Below, piece by piece: positions 29,678 to 36,477 of a DNA stretch of 41,404 nucleotides. The stretch spans positions 1-41,404 of the forward strand of contig NZ_JANIBL010000044.1 in assembly GCF_024505055.1 (NCBI RefSeq), given 5' to 3'. Source of the stretch: Methylomonas rosea. Its GTDB lineage: Bacteria; Pseudomonadota; Gammaproteobacteria; Methylococcales; Methylomonadaceae. The first letter of the stretch is position 1. Every line of letters begins with the position of its first letter. The notes beneath the pieces are model-generated. The model was not told the DNA's origin and searched no databases. It saw only the letters and a program-made list of their open reading frames with translations. The position numbers and the translations under genes are program-made.

Positions 29678-31007
29678 GGGCTTCCACCGTTTGGCCTTCC
29701 AGGCAGGCGTCGAACAATTTTTTCAGGGCGACGGTCGTGTGGCGGGAATTGAAATCCCGGCAGACAGTTTGCCGCGCGGCTTGACCCAAACGCAAACGCA
29801 AGGCTTGATCGGCTAATAAGCTTTGGATACCGTCGGCCATGGCTTGAGCATTTTTTTCCGGCACCAACAAGCCGTTGATGTGGTCCTGAATCAACTCCGG
29901 AATCCCGGAAATGTCGGTCGAGATCACCGGCATTTCCATCGCCATCGCTTCGACCAAGACATTGGGAATGCCATCGCGGTCGCCGTTATCGACCACTAGA
30001 CAGGGCAAGGCGAACACATCGCCTTGCTGATAAATACCGCGCAGTTCCTCCTGGGTCACCGCGCCGGGCAGGCTAACGATGTCTTGTAAATCAAGATCGG
30101 CGATGAGTTGTTTGATGACTTGCGCGTATTTATCCGCACCGCCGACGATGCGGCAATTAAATTTGACGCCGCGGTCGCGCAGAATCGCGCAGGCTTTGAC
30201 CAGATAATCGAAGCCTTTTTTCTCGACCAAGCGGCCGACCGACAGAATGGTTGGAATATGCTCAATCCGGTGTTGCTCGCGCGGTTCCGGCACAAACAGA
30301 TCGGTATCCAGGCCATGATAAATCCGGTGCACGGCAATATCGCTGCCTTTGCAGGCGTCCAGATGTTCCTGATTGGCGCCGGTGCAAGTCACGGCGAATT
30401 TTGCGCGGCGCATTTTGATTTGTAGCAAATCGCCGGGGTTCAGTTCGCGCAAGTAAATATCCTTGGCATGGGCGGTAAAGCTGAACGGCAGGCCGCTGAT
30501 CCGGCTGGCGAACATCGCAATCGTCGTCGCGCCATGACAGAAATGCGCGTGTAGGTGCCGAATGGCCGGATTCTGTAACACCGATTCAGCGATATAACCG
30601 GCTTGCAGAAACTCCTTGATGAAGACTGTGCGCGGCCACTCCAGCCAGCTATTCCGATATTTAAGGCTCATGCCCAAACATTCCAGCAACGCATGTAGAT
30701 AGTTGAAGGGCTTCTTCAGGAATAGCCGGCCGTGGCTTTGCGTGAATTTCGGCAGGTTTTCGATCAACCAGGCCAAAAAGCTGTGGCCGGTCAAGTCGCT
30801 AGCTTGCGGAAGATAATTCACCGGCGCGTGGATGGCGTCGACGACGGCGTGATGCTTTTGGCCCTCAAGCTGCTTTATCGAAAAAATCGTCAGTTCAAGG
30901 CCAAGGGTTTCCAGTAAATGGATTTCGTTAGTGATAAAGGTTTCCGACGTACGCGGAAATCCTTTGAGTATGTAGGCGACTTGCGCCTGGTTGCCGAAGT
31001 TCTGCAT
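29652..31007 (-). CDS. Glycosyltransferase family 4 protein
   Basis: A 451-aa GT-B glycosyltransferase. The N-terminal part starts QVAYILKGFPRTSETFITNEI, the pattern of EPS-type GT4 enzymes, and the C-terminal part has SVGRLVEKKGFDYLV, followed by GVKFNCRIVGGAD and DGIPNVLVEAMAMEMPVIST, which holds the E-x7-E type donor site. No signal peptide. It adds a sugar from a nucleotide donor to a growing lipid-linked chain, probably at the inner membrane. It is 66 bases after the first gene of the locus, the only sizeable gap in it. Confidence 0.92.
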   Translation of the reverse strand: MQNFGNQAQVAYILKGFPRTSETFITNEIHLLETLGLELTIFSIKQLEGQKHHAVVDAIHAPVNYLPQASDLTGHSFLAWLIENLPKFTQSHGRLFLKKPFNYLHALLECLGMSLKYRNSWLEWPRTVFIKEFLQAGYIAESVLQNPAIRHLHAHFCHGATTIAMFASRISGLPFSFTAHAKDIYLRELNPGDLLQIKMRRAKFAVTCTGANQEHLDACKGSDIAVHRIYHGLDTDLFVPEPREQHRIEHIPTILSVGRLVEKKGFDYLVKACAILRDRGVKFNCRIVGGADKYAQVIKQLIADLDLQDIVSLPGAVTQEELRGIYQQGDVFALPCLVVDNGDRDGIPNVLVEAMAMEMPVISTDISGIPELIQDHINGLLVPEKNAQAMADGIQSLLADQALRLRLGQAARQTVCRDFNSRHTTVALKKLFDACLEGQTVEAHVCCAEHS

Positions 31008-31073
31008 TTAAAAATCCAAAATTATCCAGTCTGCCTTGCACAGGCCGAAAGGTTTATCTCAATGAAGATGGGT

Positions 31074-32330
31074 TTATTGGGGTGCCACGCTGCGGTTCGA
31101 AGACCTGATGCGCGCTTGCGGTTTTTCCGCGCTGCCATACAGCAAATCGCTGATTGATTGGCTAATACGCGGCAAACCGCCCATGTCGATTTGATACAAG
31201 CGGCTGTGATGGACGTTGGTGCGGCCCAACTCTTCGCGAACTGTGTCCATCAGTAATTTGGGCGTCAGATGGTTGGGGTGAATGGCACGGACCAGGCCTT
31301 GTAAAGCCAGGCGTTCCGCACGTATCCATTGTTCCTGGGAAGGTTTGACGCGCGGCACCAAAATTGCGCGTTTGCGCAGCGTCAACAATTCGCAGGTAGA
31401 GTTGTAACCGCCCATGCTGACCACCAAATCGGCTGCTTCCATACAGGCCATCATGTCGGTGTTAAACTCTTGAATCACCACGTTTCGGCAGCTGCAAGCC
31501 AAAACTTCAAGCTGATGGCGGCGGCTTTCCGACATTTCCGGGCCGCAAATCATCAGGGTCATGGTGTTGTCGCCCAGATCCTGGCGACTCAAGCCTTCCA
31601 GATAACTGTGCAGCAATTGGTAACCGTCCTCGCCGCCGCCGGCGGTGACCAGCACCAGACGTTCCTTGGTGCAGCCGATTTGCAGACGAATTTCGCCAGC
31701 GCGTTTGTCGCTACGTTCGCGGGCTATGTAGCCGCAGAAGTCGACTTTTTCGTGGCTGGCGTCGGGAAATTCGTATTCTTTGCGCATGTCGTAAATCTCC
31801 GGCGAGCCGACCACCAATACCTTGTCGTAATGCAGTTGGATGGCGTCGTGATAGCCGTTTTTCTTCCAAACCGGTATCGTGCTTTCCGGGCTATCCAGAA
31901 TGTCGCGCAGCAATAACACCAGTTTGGCGCGGTGGCCACGGCGTTGCATCAAGTGAAGCGCGGCACCCAATTCGTCGCTGACGCCGTAGGGTTTTTTGTC
32001 GACCAAGATCAAATCGGGATCGAAATCCAGCACCGCGCTAAGGATGATGTTGCTGCGCAGTTTGAGGAGTTGCTCGTATTCCATATCCAGGAATTTCACC
32101 GAATAGTCCCCTTTGACATCGCGAGACAAACAAGGCAATTTGATGTAATCGATACGGTCAGGGATGCGGAAAGCGTGCAGCATCGGCGAGCCGGAGAGTA
32201 TCAGTACCGAGACGTTCGGGTCGGCATCCACCAGGGATTTAGAAATTGCCAACATCCGGCGAATGTTACCCAGACCGAAGGTATCGTGAGAATACACAAT
32301 GATTCTTTTGGATTGGTTGATAAGCGTCAT
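31074..32330 (-). CDS. GT28/MurG-like glycosyltransferase (first gene of glycan locus)
   Basis: A 418-aa GT-B protein that starts the long minus-strand unit. It begins KRIIVYSHDTFGLGNIRRMLAIS, with VTAGGGEDG (about 225) and VVSMGGYNSTCELLTLRKRAILVP (about 310-335) as the donor site, the same design as the proteins at 15785 and 19305. I chose ATG at 32330, preceded by AAAAGGAA, over a GTG at 32360. The acceptor loop has GLGN rather than the GLGH of the other two. The upstream 400 bases hold the presumed promoter of the locus and a perfect dyad at 32415-32440. Confidence 0.85.
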   Translation of the reverse strand: MTLINQSKRIIVYSHDTFGLGNIRRMLAISKSLVDADPNVSVLILSGSPMLHAFRIPDRIDYIKLPCLSRDVKGDYSVKFLDMEYEQLLKLRSNIILSAVLDFDPDLILVDKKPYGVSDELGAALHLMQRRGHRAKLVLLLRDILDSPESTIPVWKKNGYHDAIQLHYDKVLVVGSPEIYDMRKEYEFPDASHEKVDFCGYIARERSDKRAGEIRLQIGCTKERLVLVTAGGGEDGYQLLHSYLEGLSRQDLGDNTMTLMICGPEMSESRRHQLEVLACSCRNVVIQEFNTDMMACMEAADLVVSMGGYNSTCELLTLRKRAILVPRVKPSQEQWIRAERLALQGLVRAIHPNHLTPKLLMDTVREELGRTNVHHSRLYQIDMGGLPRISQSISDLLYGSAEKPQARIRSSNRSVAPQ

Positions 32331-32772
32331 GGCCCGGATTCCTTTTGCTGCGTCGTTCACTATGCGGGCGCAAGCAGTTTCCAGTGTGGATGATCTGGCG
32401 CCCGGTTCATTTTTCGTAACCAGACAAAACCGTGGTTACGTGCAGCGTCTATTCCCGGGCAAACAAGCAAGGTTCATTCAAATCGGCATTTTCATCAAAC
32501 TTTAATGTGGCGATGTTAGCTCGCTTACCCAAAGACTACACTGACGGGGTTCCCAAGCGGCATGTTTTGAACTCACTCGAAAAAGACCGAGATTTACGGA
32601 AACCGGGATTTTGAACCGCTTCGGGTGTTTTGCGCCAACTGTTTAGGCGATGGGCGATTCAGCATTCGATCTGTTCTGCTTTGCTGCCAAACAGCGCAGG
32701 CGAATTAAGAGGACTTTAAGCAATTTGGAGAACAATCCGCCGCGACTGAAACAATCCAACAAAGGAGGATAT
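32331..32772. other. Divergent intergenic region at the head of the glycan locus
   Basis: The 442 bases separate the glycan locus (minus strand) from the His-rich protein gene (plus strand). Besides the dyad at 32415-32440 I see no convincing promoter hexamers and no gene; short frames here lack ribosome sites. An AAAGGAGGATAT ribosome site for the plus-strand gene ends the region. Confidence 0.4.
32415..32440. promoter_or_regulatory. Perfect 7-bp dyad upstream of the glycan locus
   Basis: CGTAACC (32415-32421) and GGTTACG (32434-32440) are exact inverted repeats separated by 12 bases, about 85-110 bases ahead of the first glycosyltransferase ATG. It could be an operator bound by a dimeric regulator or a stem-loop in the mRNA leader. 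Confidence 0.4.
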
Positions 32773-33039
32773 ATGTTCAGGCTTATAACGGTATTGTTAA
32801 TCGGCGTGTTATGTTCCGGGACTGCTTTTGCACACGGAGATGACTGGGGACATGGACACCATAGGCGGCATCATCACCATCATGGGCATGGTTACCGGCC
32901 ATATTTTAGAACGCATAACCCTGCAAGAATGGGCTATTACCCTCCCCCACCGCCGCGCTATTTCGCACGGCCGCCGTTAGACTATTACGGTTACCCGCAG
33001 CGGCCGATGCCCAGATATGACTACAGGGATCGCTGGTGA
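32773..33039 (+). CDS. Small secreted His-, Pro- and Tyr-rich protein
   Basis: An 88-aa protein with a clear signal peptide (MFRLITVLLIGVLCSGTAFA, cleavage after AFA at about residue 20) and a mature part dominated by His (HGHHRRHHHHHGHGY) and then Pro/Tyr/Arg (YYPPPPPRYF and similar). It has no known domain. The His cluster suggests metal (Ni, Zn, Cu) binding in the periplasm, an inference from composition. The ATG at 32773 follows a perfect AGGAGG site; the open frame to 32650 lacks this. The stop codon touches the MITE-like element at 33040. Confidence 0.8.
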   Translation: MFRLITVLLIGVLCSGTAFAHGDDWGHGHHRRHHHHHGHGYRPYFRTHNPARMGYYPPPPPRYFARPPLDYYGYPQRPMPRYDYRDRW

Positions 33040-33176
33040 TTATTAACCCGGCACTTAAATACCGCCGCTCCTGCAAAGTCGGGAGCTCAGCGGCTATGCT
33101 GGATTCGTGTGCGGTCTAATAGCCCCAGCCTTCGCAGGAATGACGAATTTAGCGAATTTAAGGGACGGGTTAATAA
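33040..33176. mobile_element. MITE-like element of 137 bp with terminal inverted repeats
   Basis: TTATTAACCCG (33040-33050) is repeated exactly as the inverse CGGGTTAATAA (33166-33176). Extended to 21 bases per side, the ends match at about 18 positions (33040-33060 versus 33156-33176, with CTTAAAT / ATTTAAG at the inner edge). The interior holds TTCGCAGGAATGACG, a string common in dispersed bacterial repeats, and codes for nothing. Size, inverted ends and lack of genes fit a miniature inverted-repeat element. It begins at the base after the upstream stop codon and may also act as a terminator. No clear target duplication is seen. Confidence 0.65.
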
Positions 33177-33240
33177 GCGTTTGCCACGGTCAGAAACCCT
33201 AGCAGCTTTCCCCTAAACATTAGTATCGACGCGCGTTAAA

Positions 33241-34218
33241 TCAGACCGCCACACCCTGCGCATCAAACAAGCCTTCGAATAAGGCCGAACTCAAATAGCG
33301 TTCGCCGGAGTCCGGAAGCACAACCACTATGGTCTTACCGACATTTTCCGGCCGTTTTGCCACCCGCACCGCGACCGCGACCGCCGCACCACAGGAAATT
33401 CCGGATAACAAGCCTTCTTCCCGCGCCAAACGCCGCGCGTACTCAATCGCTTCGTCATTACTAACTTGCTCGATGGCATCAATCATGGACAAATCCAATA
33501 CGTCGGGCACAAAACCGGCACCTATGCCCTGAATTTTATGCGGTCCGGGTTGTATATCTTGGCCGCTACGATACTGACTTAACACCGGACTGGCTTCCGG
33601 CTCGACCGCGATGGAAACGATGGGTTTGCACTGCGTGAGTTTGATATAGCGAGACACGCCGGTAATGGTGCCGCCGGTACCGACGCCGGAAACGAAAATA
33701 TCGACCGCACCGTCGCTATCGTGCCAAATTTCCGGACCGGTGGTCTGTTCGTGAATTTGCGGGTTGGCGGGGTTTTTAAACTGCTGCAACAGTACGTAGC
33801 GCTCCGGATCGGAAGCGACGATCTCTTCCGCCTTGGCAATAGCGCCTTTCATGCCTTTCGCCCCCTCGGTCAGTACCAGTTTGGCTCCATAGGCCACCAG
33901 CAATTTGCGGCGCTCGATACTCATGGTATCGGGCATGGTTAAAGTCAGCGGGATACCTCGCGCTGCTGCGACAAACGCCAGTGCGATGCCGGTATTGCCG
34001 CTGGTTGGCTCGATCAATTCCTTGCCGGGCCCAAGTAGACCGCGCTGCTGCGCGTCGTTAATCATCGCCGCACCGATCCGGCATTTCACCGAATATCCAG
34101 GGTTACGCCCTTCGACTTTGGCCAATAATGTAACTTGAGCGCCGTCAGTGATGCGGTTAAGCCTGACCAGCGGTGTTTTGCCGATAGACTGCGAATTGTC
34201 GGGATACCAATATGCCAT
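33241..34218 (-). CDS. cysK: Cysteine synthase A (O-acetylserine sulfhydrylase)
   Basis: A 325-aa PLP enzyme that makes cysteine from O-acetylserine and sulfide in the cytoplasm. It shows [12 protein letters not shown], the PLP lysine in [14 protein letters not shown] (Lys45), the substrate loop TSGNTG (72-77), the phosphate-binding GTGGTITG and the C-terminal [12 protein letters not shown]. Length and motifs fit CysK rather than CysM (CysM usually has RIALxMI). The start is ATG at 34218 after AAGGAAAAC, not the TTG at 34233. The leader contains an intrinsic terminator at 34245-34279, leaving no room for a promoter below it, so control by attenuation is possible. Confidence 0.95.
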   Translation of the reverse strand: MAYWYPDNSQSIGKTPLVRLNRITDGAQVTLLAKVEGRNPGYSVKCRIGAAMINDAQQRGLLGPGKELIEPTSGNTGIALAFVAAARGIPLTLTMPDTMSIERRKLLVAYGAKLVLTEGAKGMKGAIAKAEEIVASDPERYVLLQQFKNPANPQIHEQTTGPEIWHDSDGAVDIFVSGVGTGGTITGVSRYIKLTQCKPIVSIAVEPEASPVLSQYRSGQDIQPGPHKIQGIGAGFVPDVLDLSMIDAIEQVSNDEAIEYARRLAREEGLLSGISCGAAVAVAVRVAKRPENVGKTIVVVLPDSGERYLSSALFEGLFDAQGVAV

Positions 34219-34241
34219 AACGTTTTCCTTCAAAATGGATA

Positions 34242-34380
34242 GTCCAAAAAAAGCCAGTGCGCATTGACCTGCACTGGCTGCTTGTGGGGTTGAAATCAGT
34301 GCCCCCTGCTAAGTCAGAAAATATGCGTCAACACAGCATCTAACCGGCAGTAGTACTACGCTTCCAAGATTGCGCCAGTT
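34242..34380 (-). promoter_or_regulatory. Candidate cysK attenuation leader or small RNA
   Basis: On the minus strand a weak promoter-like pair (TTGCAA, 17 bases, CAATCT near 34369-34397) would start a transcript of roughly 110-130 bases ending in the terminator at 34245-34279. The stretch includes a perfect 10-base palindrome GTAGTACTAC (34350-34359), a GGGG/CCCC stem and a very short frame reading Met-Leu-Cys-stop. The region might be a cysK leader with antitermination, or a free small RNA. No known RNA family was recognised. Confidence 0.35.
34245..34279 (-). terminator. Intrinsic terminator just upstream of cysK
   Basis: On the minus strand the 9-bp stem AGCCAGTGC / GCACTGGCT (34271-34279 and 34252-34260) is followed by TTTTTTT. 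It ends about 26 bases ahead of the cysK ATG. Confidence 0.8.
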
Positions 34381-34576
34381 TGAACATTTTTGCAACATGC
34401 AGCTTGACCAACCGCGCAACCCAGAGATAGCTAGGCATAACTCAAGACACTAAACGACAAGACGCTGGCAAGCACTGCTAGCCAAAGCGGAGCATTACCG
34501 GAAATTTATGATTGGAGATCTTAGGTTTTTGAACCTGAAAGCGCACACCGGTCGGCATGCGCGGAAACGGAGAACT

Positions 34577-34741
34577 TTACTTTTTGGATGTTCTGATAAT
34601 TGACGTCAGATGACGACCGCATTGTGCGCAAATAAAGTTTCCAGTGGGTACGCCGGAGACATATTCTTTGGCCAAGGACGGGTGGTCACAATGCTCGTCA
34701 TTTCTACTTTTAGTCGATGTGTCTACTTTCTTTGCGTCCAT
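34577..34741 (-). CDS. Small zinc-ribbon-like protein
   Basis: A 54-aa protein missed by simple length cut-offs. It starts MDAKKVDTSTKS, then EHCDHPSLAKEY, VPTGNFICAQCGRHL and a basic tail. Cys18 (or His17/His20) with the CxxC at 38-41 and His44 could make a single zinc site. The TGNFICAQCG block is the type seen in small conserved zinc-ribbon proteins of unknown role. ATG at 34741 is preceded by AGGGGA six bases away. It lies between the cysK leader and an AT-rich region; a plus-strand frame over the same bases has no ribosome site and no sensible protein. Confidence 0.7.
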   Translation of the reverse strand: MDAKKVDTSTKSRNDEHCDHPSLAKEYVSGVPTGNFICAQCGRHLTSIIRTSKK

Positions 34742-35203
34742 AATCTTCCCCTTGCTTTACACATACTTACATGATTATTTAACAAATTTGTTTACGTTAA
34801 AAGATAAGCAAAAAACATACACAGAGAACACAAGCTTATGTACTTAAAAGACTTTTAATTGCCACAAACTAGACCAAGCGAAAGCCGAACAGTAATGTGT
34901 AAATTTTCTCGACTTAGAGATTTATGCTAACCATCCGATTTATCGATACAACAGCTACTTACCATTCTAATTTGACGAATTTGAGCGGCTAATATATTGA
35001 AATCGAAAAAATCAACTGAACCAGTTTGTTTGCTTGCAGAACAGGCCGCTGTAAAAAATTTCGACAGCTGATAAAAGCCTGGTGTCTAGCCGGCTACAAG
35101 AGAATTTACCGGAGCGAATGCCATTTTTCAAGCCGCCTGACCGCGCCCCCATTTGGGAGAATATTCGGAAAAATAATTGACCTTGAACCAAACCAACAGG
35201 CAC
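34742..35203. other. AT-rich gene-less stretch
   Basis: The 462 bases are richer in A and T than the neighbours and contain no gene that I can support. The part next to 34742 should hold the promoter of the zinc-ribbon gene, though no clean hexamer pair is seen. A 91-codon minus-strand frame at 35012-35287 runs through the terminator at 35204-35231 and into the next gene, so it is rejected. Confidence 0.4.
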
Positions 35204-35231
35204 AAAAAAGGGGCTAACAAGCCCCTTTTTT
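35204..35231 (-). terminator. Bidirectional intrinsic terminator
   Basis: GGGGC (210-214 of 35 kb) pairs with GCCCC (35221-35225), flanked by A6 on the left and T6 on the right, so it can end transcription on either strand. It lies 18 bases past the stop of the small membrane protein at 35250, which it most likely terminates. Confidence 0.85.
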
Positions 35232-35249
35232 ACGATTGTGTTGAGCGGT

Positions 35250-35573
35250 CTATTTAACAGCTTCAGCAATTTTGTTAAACGCTTCAACCCGCTGTTTGCC
35301 GGTGTTGGCTAAATCGATGCCGTTCTCGACAATCATTTGAATCAAACCTGGCGTGCTGTAGACGATTTTACCCATGTAAGCAACCACAGGCACTGCGACA
35401 ATTGCGCCAAACAGCGTGCCGATGCCGATCATGTGCAGCATTTTAGTAATCAGTACCACGATATCCAGCGGTAACAGAATCAAAGTACCGAAGTATAAAA
35501 GTACGATGAATGTAAACAGCGCGAACACTACAAACTGCAGCAGTCTTACCAATGCGACATTAAGGTTTTTCAT
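35250..35573 (-). CDS. Small two-helix membrane protein of unknown function
   Basis: A 107-aa protein, MKNLNVALVRLLQFVVF onward, with two long hydrophobic segments (about 9-33 and 44-66) joined by a short loop, and a charged helical C-terminal part (TPGLIQMIVENGIDLANTGKQ) probably in the cytoplasm. I do not recognise the family. The ATG at 35573 is preferred to the open frame up to 35687, whose extra residues are not sensible protein; the ribosome site is weak (GACAAATAA). It is a single gene ended by the strong terminator at 35204-35231. Confidence 0.7.
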   Translation of the reverse strand: MKNLNVALVRLLQFVVFALFTFIVLLYFGTLILLPLDIVVLITKMLHMIGIGTLFGAIVAVPVVAYMGKIVYSTPGLIQMIVENGIDLANTGKQRVEAFNKIAEAVK

Positions 35574-35739
35574 GTTTATTTGTCTCGAATGAATGAAGAA
35601 TCTTTTGCAAGCACAGACAACGGCCTTGATTTTCGTTGCCTTTTCAGCCGTTAGCCAACTGCCGGCATTATAAAATAAAAGCCCCACTGTTTCTTGCTTT
35701 TTTGCCTGTTAAATGCGGCTTGAGCAGGTCAGCATCAGG

Positions 35740-36435
35740 CTAGAATTGATATTCTTCTTGTTTCTTCTCGATAAAAAACGGATGCAACAGCGCCCCGGCG
35801 ACGAAACCACCCAAATGCGCCCACCATGCCGAATCTACTGCAACATTGTCTAAAAAAGTCGCGGTAAATATGTCACCGACCTGGATGATCACCCAGAACC
35901 CGAGAAACGCTATCGCCGGCACATGGAAAAATAGCGGGTAAAACAGTATCGGCACCAAAATAACCACCGTCGCTTGCGGGAAGCGGAAGAAATACGCGCC
36001 CAAAACCCCGGCAATCGCGCCCGATGCACCCACCACCGGCACCGCCATCTTTGGGTAGAAATACCACTGTGCATAGGTTGCCAACAGTCCGCATAAAACA
36101 TAAAACACCACAAAGCGTTTATGTCCCATCAAATCTTCGATGTTGTCAGCAAATATCCATAAAAACACCATATTCATCAGCAAATGACCGAAGCCGCCAT
36201 GCAGGAACAAACTGGTGAAAAACGACAGATAATGATCCGGCGGCAAGCCAAAGCTATAAGCCCAGTCGGGATTGGAATACCGAATCGGCACCATGCCGTA
36301 CATGTAGACAAAGTGCTGGCCCATTTCGTCCGGCATAAACAGCATCGCCACATACACCAAAATACAGATAGCCATTACGCCCCAGGTCACATAAGGCTTG
36401 GTATTACACGGTATCGAATCTCGAATGGGTATCAT
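35740..36435 (-). CDS. Rhomboid-family intramembrane serine protease
   Basis: A 231-aa inner-membrane protein with six or more hydrophobic segments. The rhomboid core is complete: HGGFGHLLMNMVFLW with H84 and N88 (oxyanion side), GASGAIAG with the nucleophile Ser138, and AHLGGFVAG with His207. It cleaves single-pass membrane proteins within or near the membrane; the substrate here is unknown. The N-terminal IPIRDSIPCNTKPYVTW is typical of a subgroup spread in proteobacteria and different from E. coli GlpG, which has an extra cytoplasmic domain. It stands alone, 42 bases from the hrpA stop. Confidence 0.93.
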   Translation of the reverse strand: MIPIRDSIPCNTKPYVTWGVMAICILVYVAMLFMPDEMGQHFVYMYGMVPIRYSNPDWAYSFGLPPDHYLSFFTSLFLHGGFGHLLMNMVFLWIFADNIEDLMGHKRFVVFYVLCGLLATYAQWYFYPKMAVPVVGASGAIAGVLGAYFFRFPQATVVILVPILFYPLFFHVPAIAFLGFWVIIQVGDIFTATFLDNVAVDSAWWAHLGGFVAGALLHPFFIEKKQEEYQF

Positions 36436-36477
36436 CTTAAGCTTCCTAAAGTGGTGGGCACATGAATCAGAGGCTAA

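Noticed and set aside
35012..35287. A 91-codon minus-strand frame
   Set aside because: It overlaps the end of the small membrane protein gene and passes through a strong terminator.
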